Shown here one piece after another: positions 55,001 through 64,000 of a DNA stretch of 64,000 nt. The notes beneath the pieces were generated by a model that did no database searches, was not told where the DNA came from, and saw only the letters and a list, made by a program, of their open reading frames with translations. The stretch spans positions 3,077,501-3,141,500 of the forward strand of contig NZ_CP012945.1 in NCBI RefSeq assembly GCF_001402915.1, read 5' to 3'. The DNA is from Devosia sp. A16 (GTDB taxonomy: Bacteria > Pseudomonadota > Alphaproteobacteria > Rhizobiales > Devosiaceae). Within the stretch, counting starts at the first letter, position 1, and each line of letters begins with the position of its first letter. A program made the translations under genes and the position numbers.

Positions 55001-55759
55001 CTACCCCAGCAACCGGTGCGACTGCGGTCGCCAGCCGATCAGGCGGGCAGCCTTCGACAGGTCGTGTTCCTCCCCGGTTTCGTCCCCGACGATGAACAGC
55101 GACTCGAACCGGCCCGGGGTCGGCGCGGCCAGCGCGTCGATGGCGCCCAGATAGGCGTTGGCCATGTCCTCCTCGTCGAGCGGGAACACATAGCTGCCGT
55201 CGCCGGCGCGCTTGGGGTCCCGCCGCTGCGCCAGATAGTCGGCACGATTCCGCGGGCCGCTGATCCTGAGCCCGATGATGTCCATTTCGAACCAGTGCGC
55301 GAAGTAGGCGCAGATCTGCTCCCCCAGCCCCTTGGTCAGGCCGTAGACGGAGGGGGAGTCGAGCGGCACTTCGTCTTCATCCGGATAATGCGGCCGGCCG
55401 CGATAGTGGACGCTCATCGAGCTGGTATAGACCCCGCGCTTCACCCCGGCTTCCTGCGCCAGATAGAGGAACAGGTGCAGCGCCTTGGTGTTGAGGTCGT
55501 AGTTGTTGACGATGGTCTCGATGTCCTGGTCGGTGACCATGCCACCCTGGGCGCTGCGCATCGCCAGCCAGATGAAGCCGTCGACGCCATCGAGCGCGGC
55601 GCGGATCGCCTCGGGGTCGAGGACAGAGCCGTGAACATGCTTGATCTCGGGATCATCGGGCGCGGCAAGATCGAGTACGCTCAGGCTGTGCTTCGCCTTG
55701 AGGTAGGGAGTGATGAGCTTGCCGACATGGCCGGCCCCACCGACGAGCAGCAGTTTCAT
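55001..55759 (-). CDS. NAD-dependent epimerase/dehydratase family protein (uronate-dehydrogenase-like)
   Basis: 252 residues. The N-terminal Rossmann motif is VGGAGHVGK, and the catalytic YxxxK is in SVYGLTKGLGE with the upstream Ser in VYTSSMSVHY. Its short length and C-terminus are close to uronate dehydrogenases, which oxidise hexuronic acid to an aldaric lactone. It overlaps the TIM-barrel gene by four bases and is the last gene of the acid-sugar operon. Other sugar dehydrogenase roles remain possible. Confidence 0.85.
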   Translation of the reverse strand: MKLLLVGGAGHVGKLITPYLKAKHSLSVLDLAAPDDPEIKHVHGSVLDPEAIRAALDGVDGFIWLAMRSAQGGMVTDQDIETIVNNYDLNTKALHLFLYLAQEAGVKRGVYTSSMSVHYRGRPHYPDEDEVPLDSPSVYGLTKGLGEQICAYFAHWFEMDIIGLRISGPRNRADYLAQRRDPKRAGDGSYVFPLDEEDMANAYLGAIDALAAPTPGRFESLFIVGDETGEEHDLSKAARLIGWRPQSHRLLG

Positions 55760-56646
55760 CGGGCCGCTCCTGCCTTGTCGCCGACATCGAGCACCGTGAT
55801 GCCCAAGCGGTCGGCGATCCCTTGGAACAGCGCCCCGACTTCGGGCAGCTCGTCGCTCGAGTTGCCTTCGGCGATCAGCGGATAATCCGGATCGAGCGCT
55901 TCGAGCCGGCTGAACAGGGTCGGAAAATCCATCAGCCCCTTGCCCGGACAGCCATCCTGCAGGTGGATCGCCAGCCGGTTCTCCACCCAGATGTCCTTGG
56001 CATGGGCGCTGCAGATATGGCGGCCGAGCAGGTCGAAATGGGCGTTCAGCGCCGCACCGGTATCGTAGATGGTCTCGAGCGTGATCCAGTTGGCCGAGTC
56101 GTAGTCGCAGCGCACCCAGGGCGAGTCGACGGCATCGAGGATGCGCGCCGCGATCTCCGGCGTTCGCGGTGTCACCAGCGAATGCGACTCGAGGCTCAGG
56201 AACACCCCGGCATCCTCGGCGGCCCTCGCGCATTCGCGCAGCGAGCGGATCAACTGGTTCTCCGCCGTCACTGTCCAGTTGTCGGGATGCGGGAACCAGG
56301 GGCCGGCGGGGTTCATCGAGCCCGGTCCGGTGTCGATGCCGCGCGCCCCCAACCAGCCGGCGAGCTTCAGCGCCCCCTGCACCACGCGAACCGATTGCGC
56401 ACGTGCCGTTTCGTCGGAGGTCACGAGGTTCTGCCAGTAGCCGGTGGTCTGGAACAGCGTCACGCCCTCGTCGGCCAGGAGCGCCTTGACCCGCTCGGCA
56501 TCTTCGCGCCGCGTGGTCAGCGGGTCGTTGTCGCGAAACCGGGTGAAGATTCCGCTGAACCCTGCCGCACGCACCCGTCGGCACATTTCCGGGGTCAGGT
56601 CGTTCATATCGGCGGGCAGAAAACACCCGCTCATTCCTAGTCGCAT
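55756..56646 (-). CDS. TIM-barrel sugar isomerase/epimerase-like protein (AP endonuclease 2 fold)
   Basis: 296 residues. Candidate metal ligands lie in FLSLESHS, RCDYDSANW, CSAHAKDIWV and LIAEGNSSDE, the order seen in xylose-isomerase-like barrels. ATG 56646 is chosen for GGAGGAC just upstream; a longer frame to 56700 exists. It probably acts on a sugar or sugar acid of the same pathway. Confidence 0.87.
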   Translation of the reverse strand: MRLGMSGCFLPADMNDLTPEMCRRVRAAGFSGIFTRFRDNDPLTTRREDAERVKALLADEGVTLFQTTGYWQNLVTSDETARAQSVRVVQGALKLAGWLGARGIDTGPGSMNPAGPWFPHPDNWTVTAENQLIRSLRECARAAEDAGVFLSLESHSLVTPRTPEIAARILDAVDSPWVRCDYDSANWITLETIYDTGAALNAHFDLLGRHICSAHAKDIWVENRLAIHLQDGCPGKGLMDFPTLFSRLEALDPDYPLIAEGNSSDELPEVGALFQGIADRLGITVLDVGDKAGAAR

Positions 56647-56787
56647 CGTCGTCCTCCTCGAGACGACGGCCATACATCCGGCGCGAGCTCGCGAAGTCAA
56701 TTCGACGTTCGCCGGTCGGGGCGGGTGGGCGTAGCTCCCCCTCAGGGGGCAGGGCTATCGCATCCAGGCACTGACAGTAGACAGTGT

Positions 56788-56812
56788 GCCTTCTCCCCTT
56801 GTGGGAGAAGGC
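56788..56812. repeat. Perfect 10-bp stem hairpin between the TIM-barrel and GntR genes
   Basis: GCCTTCTCCC pairs with GGGAGAAGGC around five bases. Nearby CCCCCTCAGGGGG (56737-56749) is also self-complementary. The 216-base gap (56647-56862) holds no gene that I can see. Confidence 0.6.
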
Positions 56813-56862
56813 AAGAGGTGCCCTCCAAAGCCATATGCGACCGCCGGGAGCTCAGCGCCCCG

Positions 56863-57609
56863 CTAGTGCTCCGCCGCGGCCGTTTCGCGCACGAAATATT
56901 CGGGGTGCGCCGAGCGGATCACGTCGAGCTCGCGCATCACCGAAACCAGGTGCACCGCCATGCTTTCGTCGGCTCCCCTGGCGTCGTGCGCCTGCAGCCG
57001 GGCGAGGATTTCCTCGTGCTCGCCGACGATGAAATACATGTGCTCCTGGCTGAGCAGCGACAGTCGGCGGATGCGGTCCATGTGGAACTTGGCCTCGCGC
57101 ACGTCGTCCCAGATGCTCTCGAAGCCGGCCGCCTTGGCGATCAGCGCGTGGAAGCGGTCGTCGGACTGGAGGAAGTCCTGATCGTCGCCGAGCCCGGCAA
57201 AGGTCTGCTGCAAGACGATCTCGCGCTTGAGGAGCGCCGCGATTTCCGGCGTCAGCCGCTCCGCCGCGAGGCGGGCGAGGGGGCGTTCGAGCGCTTCGCG
57301 GATGAAGCGCGACTTGGCGATCAGGTTCTCGCTCAGCGGCGAGACGATGGTGCCGCGCTGCGGCAGGATTTCCACCAGCCCACGCCGGGCGAGGCGCGCG
57401 AAGGCTTCGCGCACCGGCGTGCGGCTGACCCCGAACTCGGCGGCGAGACGCGCCTCGGAAAGCTCCTGGAACGGCGGCAGCTGCATGTCGAGGATCTGCT
57501 GCATCAGGCGGTCATAGACCTGGCTCGCCATCGAGCCGCCATCCTGCCGCGTGCCGTAGCCTTCGCTTCCGAACTCTGCCGCTGCCGATTTGCCCTTGGG
57601 CGCTCTCAT
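56863..57609 (-). CDS. GntR-family (FCD) transcriptional regulator
   Basis: 248 residues. The winged helix is EARLAAEFGVSRTPVREAFA, followed by an FCD helical domain with metal-ligand-type residues (DDRFHALIAKAAG; VGEHEEILARLQAHDA). It lies inside the acid-sugar operon, 13 bases after the permease stop, so it may control its own operon. An in-frame ATG at about residue 27 (MASQVYDRL) is an alternative start. Confidence 0.9.
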   Translation of the reverse strand: MRAPKGKSAAAEFGSEGYGTRQDGGSMASQVYDRLMQQILDMQLPPFQELSEARLAAEFGVSRTPVREAFARLARRGLVEILPQRGTIVSPLSENLIAKSRFIREALERPLARLAAERLTPEIAALLKREIVLQQTFAGLGDDQDFLQSDDRFHALIAKAAGFESIWDDVREAKFHMDRIRRLSLLSQEHMYFIVGEHEEILARLQAHDARGADESMAVHLVSVMRELDVIRSAHPEYFVRETAAAEH

Positions 57610-57622
57610 TGTCGTTCCGCCG

Positions 57623-58510
57623 TCATTTGGTCCCCAGCTGCAGCCCGGCCATGAAGTACTTCCTCAGCGCGATGAACAGCAAGACCGTGGGGATACTCGA
57701 AATCAGCGTTGCCGTAATCACCACGTTGGGCCCGAGCGTCGAATAGGTGCCCTGCAGCGATTGCAGCGCCACCATGATCGAGCGCACCTCGATGCCGTTG
57801 GCGAGGATCGACGAGAACAACAGGTCGTTCCAGATGAAGGTGAACTGCAGCAGGAACAGCGCGATCAGCGGTCCCATGGCGTTGGGCACGATCATCGAGG
57901 TGAACACCCGCCATTCGCTGGCGCCCTCGATGCGCGCCGCCTCGTCCACCTCGCGGGTGATGGCGGAGAACGAGTTCCGCAGCACCAACAGAGGGAAGGG
58001 AATGCAGATCGCCACATAGACCAGCAGCATGCCGAACCAGGTATTGACCAGTCCGATGCGCTGATAGCCGAACAGCAGCGGCACCAGGTACATCTGGAAC
58101 GGGAACAGCGTGCCGGTAAAGATCAGCATGAACCAGCCGTTCGAGCCGATGAGGTGCAGTCGCGTCATGCCGTAGGCGGCCGCCGCGGCGAAGGCCACCG
58201 CCAGCGCCGCGCCGATCAGCGCATAGCTGAACGAGTTCATCGCCGCCTGGCCGAGACTGGCGATTGTCCAGGCCTGCACCGCGTTGTCGACGATCGGCAC
58301 GAGGCTAGCCGGCAGTTCCAGCACCCCCTTGGTGGCGTATTCCTGGGTGGTCTTGAACACCGTGACGAACAGGTAATAGAGCGGCGTCAGGTAAGCGATG
58401 GTGAGCGCGAGGATCGGGATCACCAGCCAGCGGCCACCCTGCCGCTGCGCCCGCTTCTCCTTCTCGATCAGGCCCGAAATGAACGCCTTGTCGGTGATGT
58501 CGACTGCCAT
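57623..58510 (-). CDS. Sugar ABC transporter permease (MalG type)
   Basis: 295 residues and six membrane helices. The EAA loop is EAARIEGASEWRVFTSMIVP. It follows the other permease gene by seven bases. Confidence 0.93.
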   Translation of the reverse strand: MAVDITDKAFISGLIEKEKRAQRQGGRWLVIPILALTIAYLTPLYYLFVTVFKTTQEYATKGVLELPASLVPIVDNAVQAWTIASLGQAAMNSFSYALIGAALAVAFAAAAAYGMTRLHLIGSNGWFMLIFTGTLFPFQMYLVPLLFGYQRIGLVNTWFGMLLVYVAICIPFPLLVLRNSFSAITREVDEAARIEGASEWRVFTSMIVPNAMGPLIALFLLQFTFIWNDLLFSSILANGIEVRSIMVALQSLQGTYSTLGPNVVITATLISSIPTVLLFIALRKYFMAGLQLGTK

Positions 58511-58517
58511 GACCTGC

Positions 58518-59462
58518 CTATCGGATGTTCTTGCTGACGCGCGTCTGCACCACGGCGAGCAGCGCGCTGACGGTGATCACCATGGCGCCCAGCACCACGG
58601 CCACGGCCGAGCCATAGGCCCAGGCGCCGTTGGAGAAGCTCTCGTAGTACATGTAGACGGCGAGCGAGAGCGTGCGCTTGCCGGGGAAGGAACTTGCCAT
58701 CACCCAGAGCAGGTCGAAGGTGGTGAAGCCCGCCGCCACGTTGAGGATGGTCACCACCAGCACCGTCGGCAGCAGCAGCGGCCAGACGATGTGGCGGAAG
58801 ATCTGAAAACTGGATGCGCCGTCGACCCGCGCCGCTTCGACGGGGTCCCTGGGGATGGCGGCGAGGCCGAGCAGCAGCAGCACCATGGTGATGCCCACGG
58901 TCTGCCACACGAAGGTGACGATCACCGACCCGGTGATGGTGGCCGGGTCGAACAGCCAGCCGAAATCGAATGGCGTGCCGGTAATGCCCGAGACGGCGGA
59001 GTTGAGGACGCCCGTCGGCGCGTAGACATAGTACCAGATGGCGCCCACTGCCGTCGGCGCGAGGACGCGCGGCAGAAAGAACAGGCTCTTGAAGGTTTCC
59101 TGGAACGGGATGTTGCGCAACAGCAGCGCCAGCCCGAGGCCGACGGCGAGCGGGAAGACGACGGCGCCCACCACCCAGATCGCGGTGTTGCCCAGCGCTT
59201 CCGAGAAATACGGCACCCGGAACAGCCGCAGGTAGTTGTTGAAGCCGGCGAACTGGTCGAGCCCGGTGAACTTCTGCCACTTGGTGAAGCTGAGGATGAC
59301 GTTGAACACCACCGGCAGCAGCAGGAACAGGCTCACCATGAGCACGGCCGGCGCGATGAACAGCCAGGCGGTGCGCGTCTGCTGCCAGGCTACCTGACGC
59401 TCGCGCCGGCGTGCTTCTTTCAACACGTCCGGACTGAGCAGGGTTGAGGCGGTGACGGACAT
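58518..59462 (-). CDS. Sugar ABC transporter permease (MalF type)
   Basis: 314 residues and six membrane helices after a basic, cytoplasmic N-terminus. The EAA loop is EAARVDGASSFQIFRHIVWP. It lies after a 148-base gap with a hairpin that separates it from the binding-protein gene. Confidence 0.93.
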   Translation of the reverse strand: MSVTASTLLSPDVLKEARRRERQVAWQQTRTAWLFIAPAVLMVSLFLLLPVVFNVILSFTKWQKFTGLDQFAGFNNYLRLFRVPYFSEALGNTAIWVVGAVVFPLAVGLGLALLLRNIPFQETFKSLFFLPRVLAPTAVGAIWYYVYAPTGVLNSAVSGITGTPFDFGWLFDPATITGSVIVTFVWQTVGITMVLLLLGLAAIPRDPVEAARVDGASSFQIFRHIVWPLLLPTVLVVTILNVAAGFTTFDLLWVMASSFPGKRTLSLAVYMYYESFSNGAWAYGSAVAVVLGAMVITVSALLAVVQTRVSKNIR

Positions 59463-59573
59463 CTGAGGCGCTCCAAGAAACAGGCAGGCCAGTCGCTAAG
59501 AAGAGCCACCGGGCTCTCCGTGATCCTCCACCGCGTCGCGGGGGAGGAGCACTGAGAGTCCGTGTCTCGATGT

Positions 59574-59600
59574 GCCGGCCGCGCCATGAGCGCGACCGGC
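59574..59600 (-). terminator. Hairpin after the binding-protein gene (partial terminator or mRNA stabiliser)
   Basis: GCCGGTCGCGC and GCGCGGCCGGC pair on the minus strand around five bases, ten bases past the binding-protein stop. With no T-run it probably lets some transcripts pass to the permease genes, as in mal operons. Confidence 0.5.
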
Positions 59601-59610
59601 GGGAGGAACG

Positions 59611-60849
59611 CTACTTGCTGGCCCAGTAGTCGGCGTTGATCGTCTGCATGGTCTTCATCGACTCGGTCGCCTGTTCGGGCGTCGGGTTGAACATGAAGGC
59701 GCCCATGGCGGCGACCAGGTCACCCTGGATCTGCGACGGCACTGCTTCCCACCAGCGGACCAGGGCGCGCGGCTTGGCGGTAGCGACCAGTTCCTTGTTG
59801 GCCTCGATGGTGGCGTTGGGCGCCTTGGCCTTGAGGTTGCCGTTGTACACCTGCACAGTCGAGCCGAGTGCGTTGGCGGCATCGGCCCCCATCAGCGACT
59901 GCACCGCCTTGCCCAGGTTCGGATCGGCGTCGAGCGCCGCCTTCGAGACGACGATCGGCGAAGCCTCGACGATCACCGACTGCTGCACATCGGGCGACAG
60001 CGACGGCATCAGGAAGGTCTTGAAGTCCTTGCCCGGCTCCATCCCGGCCTCGGCGAACGAACCCGAGTGCCAGTCGCCGACGAGGAACATCGCCGCCGAC
60101 TTGTCGACGAAGTACTTCTGGTCATCCTGCTCGCGCGGGTCGGTGAAGTAGCCCTTGGCATACATCTCGCCCCACACCTTGAAGGCGTTCTGCACGTCGG
60201 CGCTGTCATAGGCGACCGAGCCGTCGGTCAACCCGACGAACGAGTCGGGGTTGGTGCCCAGCACCAGCTGGCTGAACCAGATGAACGGCATCCAGCCGCC
60301 CGAGGCCGGCGCGTTGATCGGGGTGAAGCCGGCCGCCTTCAGCTTGTCGCAGGCATCGATGAATTCCGCCCAGGTGGTCGGCGGCGCGGCGATGCCCGCC
60401 TTCTCGAAGGCGGCCGTGTTGTAGAACATCACCCAGTTGGCGACGTTGAGCAGCACGCCGTAGGGCTTGCCATCCACCGACACCAGCGCCTTCTGGTCGG
60501 CCGAGAAATCGCCGTCGGCGATCGCCTGGTCCCAGTACGGGGTGAGGTCGGCGGCAATGCCGGTGGCGACCAGGTCGCTCAGCTGCTGGCCGTTCCACCA
60601 GGTGAAGAACGCCGGGGCATTGTTGCCGGCGATCGAGGTCTGCATGAACGCCTGGTACTTATCGGTCGGCGTGATTTCCTGCAGCTTGATCGTGGCGCCC
60701 GAGGCGGCGCTGGCGCCTTCGGCCAGCTTGGTCATGCCGGCGTTCCACGGGGTCTTGTCGGAGTAAAGCGCGAGATCGGCGGCGACCGCCGTGCCCATCG
60801 ATAGCGCCGCAGCCAGGCTCACGGCGGTGATAGTCCTCATAAACGACAT
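59611..60849 (-). CDS. Sugar ABC transporter substrate-binding protein
   Basis: 412 residues with a signal peptide (MSFMRTITAVSLAAALSMGT, cut after VAA). It is a MalE-like binding protein (DKYQAFMQTSIAGNNAPAFF; WVMFYNTAAFEKAG). ATG 60849 or the internal ATG at codon 4 are both possible. By context it binds an acid sugar or an oligomer of one. Confidence 0.93.
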   Translation of the reverse strand: MSFMRTITAVSLAAALSMGTAVAADLALYSDKTPWNAGMTKLAEGASAASGATIKLQEITPTDKYQAFMQTSIAGNNAPAFFTWWNGQQLSDLVATGIAADLTPYWDQAIADGDFSADQKALVSVDGKPYGVLLNVANWVMFYNTAAFEKAGIAAPPTTWAEFIDACDKLKAAGFTPINAPASGGWMPFIWFSQLVLGTNPDSFVGLTDGSVAYDSADVQNAFKVWGEMYAKGYFTDPREQDDQKYFVDKSAAMFLVGDWHSGSFAEAGMEPGKDFKTFLMPSLSPDVQQSVIVEASPIVVSKAALDADPNLGKAVQSLMGADAANALGSTVQVYNGNLKAKAPNATIEANKELVATAKPRALVRWWEAVPSQIQGDLVAAMGAFMFNPTPEQATESMKTMQTINADYWASK

Positions 60850-60882
60850 GTCTCTCTCCCTTGTCGTTGGTCTCGCTGCGCC

Positions 60883-61971
60883 TTAGCGGAGCAGCGAATT
60901 CTGGTTCTGGTTGTCGAAGACGTGGACGCGCGCGCCATCGATGCGGAACCGCACCTCCTGGTTCGGCTCGAGCGCGCGCGGGTGCTGCATGCGTGCGACG
61001 ATCTCGGTGCCGCCGAGGTCGGCAAACAGCAGGCTTTCGTTGCCGAGCATCTCGGCGAAACCGACTGCGGCGCTGAAGTCGGCGCCGAGCTCCGGCCGGG
61101 TGCCATGCCCCTCGGGCACGATGTCCTCGGGCCTTATGCCCAAAGTCACCGCGGTGCCTTGCGCCGGCAAGGTGAACCGGTCGGCCGGGACCGGGATGTC
61201 GATCCCGGCGGCGCGGATGGTGTTGCCCGGCCCGACCACGGCCGGCAGCATGTTCATCGAGGGGGCGCCCATGAAGCCGGCGACGAACATGTTGGCCGGC
61301 CGCTCGAACACGTCGAGCGGGGTGCCGATCTGTGCCACCCGCCCATCGTTCAGCACCACGATCTTGTCGGCCAGCGTCATTGCCTCGACCTGGTCATGGG
61401 TGACGAACACCACGGTGGCGCCGAGCTGGCGCTGCAGCCGCTTGATCTCGATGCGCGTCTGGTTGCGGAGCTTGGCGTCGAGGTTGCTGAGCGGCTCGTC
61501 GAACAGGAACACCTTGGGCTCGCGCACCATGGCGCGGCCGATGGCGACGCGCTGCCGCTGCCCGCCGGAAAGCTGGCTCGGCCGGCGGTCCATATAGGGG
61601 TCGAGCCCCAGCATCTTGGCCGCCTCGCCGCGGCGCCGGGCGATCTCGTCCTTGGGCACGCCACTGATCTTGAGCCCGAAGCCGAGATTGTCGCTCACGC
61701 TCATATGCGGATAGAGCGCATAGGACTGGAACACCATCGAGATGCCGCGATCGCGCGACGGCAGGTCGTTGACCAGTTTGCCGTCGATCCTGAGCTCGCC
61801 ATGCGAGATGGTCTCGAGCCCGGCGATCATCCTGAGGATCGTCGACTTGCCGCAGCCGGATGGCCCGACCAGCACCACGAAGGTGCCGTCCTCGATGTCG
61901 AGGTCGACGCCTTTGATGGCGACATACTCGCCGTAGATCTTGATGATGTCCCGGAGGGTAACGGTTGCCAT
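60883..61971 (-). CDS. Sugar ABC transporter ATP-binding protein (MalK/UgpC type)
   Basis: 362 residues. Walker A is GPSGCGKST, the signature [15 protein letters not shown], Walker [13 protein letters not shown] and the H-loop [11 protein letters not shown], followed by a MalK-type C-terminal domain. It is a paralogue of the ATPase at 7622-8623. The gap to the dehydratase gene is eight bases. Confidence 0.95.
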   Translation of the reverse strand: MATVTLRDIIKIYGEYVAIKGVDLDIEDGTFVVLVGPSGCGKSTILRMIAGLETISHGELRIDGKLVNDLPSRDRGISMVFQSYALYPHMSVSDNLGFGLKISGVPKDEIARRRGEAAKMLGLDPYMDRRPSQLSGGQRQRVAIGRAMVREPKVFLFDEPLSNLDAKLRNQTRIEIKRLQRQLGATVVFVTHDQVEAMTLADKIVVLNDGRVAQIGTPLDVFERPANMFVAGFMGAPSMNMLPAVVGPGNTIRAAGIDIPVPADRFTLPAQGTAVTLGIRPEDIVPEGHGTRPELGADFSAAVGFAEMLGNESLLFADLGGTEIVARMQHPRALEPNQEVRFRIDGARVHVFDNQNQNSLLR

Positions 61972-61979
61972 GGCGCCTC

Positions 61980-63203
61980 TTATCGTCCGGCTGGGTCGGC
62001 GTAGCGCATCTCGGGCTGGATCGAGTACCAGTCCGGACGCTGCGGATCGCGGTCATAGGTGTAGCCGCCGACCTCGCGGTAATGGGCGGCATACTGGGCG
62101 AGCTTGTCGCGGTCGACCTCGACGCCGAGCCCCGGCGCCTTGGGCACCGCGATCTCGCCGTCGACATATTTGAGCTTGCCGCCCACGATGATGTCGTCGA
62201 GCAGGTGGTGGTAATGGGCGTCCGCCGCAAAGCTCATATTGGGCAGTGCCGCGCCCAGATGCAGCATCGAGGCGAGCTGGATGCCGAGCTCCCCCGAGGA
62301 GTGGACGCTGGCCCCGAACTGGAACGTCTCAAGCACCTGGCCGGCCTTGTAGGCCTGGCGCAAGCCACCCCAGAACGTGGTGTCGAGCAGGATCACGTCG
62401 ACCGCGTCGTGCTTGATGCAACTGGCCAGCTGCTCGAAATTGACCACTACGGTATTGGTGGCGGTGGGGATGGAAATGCGGTCGCGCAACCGCCGCATGC
62501 CTTCGAGCCCGAAGCACGGGTCCTCGAAATAGTCGTTACGGATATGCTCGATCTGTTTGGCGACCCAGATCGAGTCCTCGACCGACCACACCGAATTGGG
62601 GTCGAGCCGGAAGCGGTCGCCGGGCAGCGCTTCGGCAATTGCCGAAAACACTTCGACATCGTGCTCGGGAGCGAACACGCCGCCCTTCAGCTTGTGCGAC
62701 TTGAAGCCGTGCAGCTGTTTCTGCCGCTTGGCTTCCTTGACCAGCGCATCAGCCGAGAACTCGTCGCCAAAACCGTTCTTCTCGTTGGCGTAGCGGTAGA
62801 ACAGGTAGCTGGCGAACGGGATCGACTCCCGCAGCGCCCCGCCGATCAGGTCGCAGGCCCTGACCCCCAGCGCCTTGCCGGCGACGTCCATGCACGCCAT
62901 CTCGAGCGCCGCGTGCAGCTGCATGCGTGAGTTGTAGAGGCTCGCCACCGGGTTCATGATTTTCCAGCGCAGCTGTTCGAGCTGCAGCGGGTCATGCCCC
63001 TTCAGGTAGGGCAGCAGACCCTTGATCGCGGCTTCGGCGCTCTCGCCGCCGCCACCGAGCTCGCCCCAGCCGGAAATCCCTTCGTCGGTCACCACCTCGA
63101 CGATGGTGCGCACGAACCGCCCCCAATGGGCGCCCGACGCATGCCGCAGCGGCGCCTCGAGCGGCACGGCGACGGTGGTGGCCTTGATATCGACGATCTT
63201 CAT
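61980..63203 (-). CDS. Enolase-superfamily sugar-acid dehydratase (glucarate-dehydratase-like)
   Basis: 407 residues. The N-terminal capping domain is followed by a barrel with the KxK base pair in HKLKGG, metal ligands in RLDPNSVWS and DYFEDPCF, and the catalytic His region HSSGELGIQ. This order matches glucarate/galactarate dehydratases, which remove water from an aldarate. ATG 63203 is chosen because [19 protein letters not shown] is the usual N-terminus; ATG 63245, with GGAG upstream, would add a 14-residue basic leader. It is the first gene of the operon. Confidence 0.9.
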   Translation of the reverse strand: MKIVDIKATTVAVPLEAPLRHASGAHWGRFVRTIVEVVTDEGISGWGELGGGGESAEAAIKGLLPYLKGHDPLQLEQLRWKIMNPVASLYNSRMQLHAALEMACMDVAGKALGVRACDLIGGALRESIPFASYLFYRYANEKNGFGDEFSADALVKEAKRQKQLHGFKSHKLKGGVFAPEHDVEVFSAIAEALPGDRFRLDPNSVWSVEDSIWVAKQIEHIRNDYFEDPCFGLEGMRRLRDRISIPTATNTVVVNFEQLASCIKHDAVDVILLDTTFWGGLRQAYKAGQVLETFQFGASVHSSGELGIQLASMLHLGAALPNMSFAADAHYHHLLDDIIVGGKLKYVDGEIAVPKAPGLGVEVDRDKLAQYAAHYREVGGYTYDRDPQRPDWYSIQPEMRYADPAGR

Positions 63204-63429
63204 TCGGTTGCGGTCTCGACGTTTCGAACGGGCCGAGGAGGCCATCCGGTCACCGCTCCGGGTGCTGCTTTTGTCGCATCCCGCATCGGTGTCGTCCTCC
63301 CTTGCCAAGCCGTTGTAGGTCTACCATACTAGTTGTGTCAATTGCTCTCGATCCTGTTCCAAATGAACGGGCTTGGCAAGCGCCGATGGGCGCGAGGGAG
63401 CAGTGGCAGGGAGAAGCGGGAGGGACGTC

Positions 63430-64000
63430 GTGCCGATTTACGCATTCACCGGGAGCCTGACGCGCTCCATGCCGCAATACGGCGCCGCCAATGGCGAGGG
63501 CATCACCCGGCTGAGCTTCGACGACGAAACCGGCCGGCTGGGCGCGGTGGATCGCATCGGCGGCGTCGACGACACCGCTTGGCTGGTAACCGACGCGGCG
63601 CGCGGCCGGCTCTATTCGACCTGCGAGATCACCGGCACCCAGGAGAGCGCCATCGCCGCCTATGCGGTGGAGGCGGACGGGTTACGGCTGATCAACCGCC
63701 AGCCGACGCTCGGCAACGAGGCCTGCCATGCCAGCCTCTCGACCGATGGAAAATTCCTGCTGGTCGCCAACTATAACGGCGCCAACCCCGAGGGCTGGCC
63801 CGACGCGGCGCTCAGTGTCTTTCCCATTGCCGAAGACGGCTCACTCGGCGCCGCGGTGGCGAGCGTCCGCCACACCGGTAGCGGCCCCAATGCGGCCCGC
63901 CAGACCACGGCGCATGCCCATTGCGTCGTGCCGGCGCCCTCGGGCGACATCATCTATGTCGCCGATCTCGGCATCGACCGGCTTGTCGCATACCGGCTCG
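63430..64000 (+). CDS. Seven-bladed propeller lactonase-family protein, N-terminal part
   Basis: The frame runs off the right edge, giving 190 residues. It starts at GTG 63430, with GGGAGGG six bases upstream, and reads MPIYAFTGSLTR. Repeats such as GKFLLVANYNGA, TAHAHCVVPAPSGDIIYVAD and DLGIDRLVAYRL are the blades of the 6-phosphogluconolactonase (YbhE) family. It is divergent from the dehydratase, so it may open an aldono- or aldarolactone made by the same pathway. The C-terminal part is outside the window. Confidence 0.87.
   Translation, partial: MPIYAFTGSLTRSMPQYGAANGEGITRLSFDDETGRLGAVDRIGGVDDTAWLVTDAARGRLYSTCEITGTQESAIAAYAVEADGLRLINRQPTLGNEACHASLSTDGKFLLVANYNGANPEGWPDAALSVFPIAEDGSLGAAVASVRHTGSGPNAARQTTAHAHCVVPAPSGDIIYVADLGIDRLVAYRL

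Overview
The window looks like chromosome from a GC-rich alphaproteobacterium of the Hyphomicrobiales (rhizobial order), perhaps Devosia-like. This rests on many sugar ABC transporters beside their own regulators and dehydrogenases, a SorC/smo-type sugar-alcohol operon, a symporter-type histidine kinase next to an ScfR-type regulator, and families of GC-rich intergenic palindromes. I recognised no rRNA, tRNA, CRISPR array, prophage or insertion sequence.

Layout. 1-3457: end of an RND efflux adaptor and its pump. 3611-13345 (minus): sugar-alcohol operon with a SorC-type regulator, binding protein, two permeases, ATPase, mannitol-dehydrogenase-family enzyme, and a HAD phosphatase fused to an FGGY kinase; its gaps carry palindromic repeats. 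13424-18396 (minus): ScfR-type regulator, response regulator, small membrane protein and symporter-histidine kinase. Divergent from these is a Liv-type ABC operon (18579-23742, plus) whose first permease has an apparent frameshift. 23916-28644 (plus): a compact five-gene operon with a coiled-coil membrane protein, a vWA-like protein, MotA/TolQ-like and MotB/OmpA-like stator proteins, and a secreted SNase-fold protein. 28757-32541 (minus): TTQ amine dehydrogenase cluster (mauB, mauE, mauD, mauA, two c-type cytochromes) with a divergent AraC regulator. 33690-42342 (minus): peptide-type ABC operon, MFS transporter and CocE/S15 hydrolase, with a divergent GntR regulator that also has an apparent frameshift. 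43240-46072: divergent 7TM sensor kinase and OmpR-type regulator. 46471-48962: an outer-membrane-like protein and two collagen-like secreted proteins. 49051-49797: an unrecognised cytosolic protein. 49967-54726: LacI regulator and ribose-type ABC transporter. 55001-63203 (minus): acid-sugar operon (glucarate-dehydratase-like enzyme, ABC transporter, GntR regulator, TIM-barrel protein, uronate-dehydrogenase-like protein), with a lactonase-like gene divergent at the right edge.

How it works together: most of the window is independent import-plus-catabolism units, each with a local regulator, typical of a soil or plant-associated heterotroph. The best candidate for an undescribed system is the five-gene operon at 23916-28644. 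It pairs an ion-driven-stator-like A/B pair with a vWA-like protein and an exported nuclease-fold protein. This recalls Zorya-type anti-phage systems in its A/B pair but has different partners.
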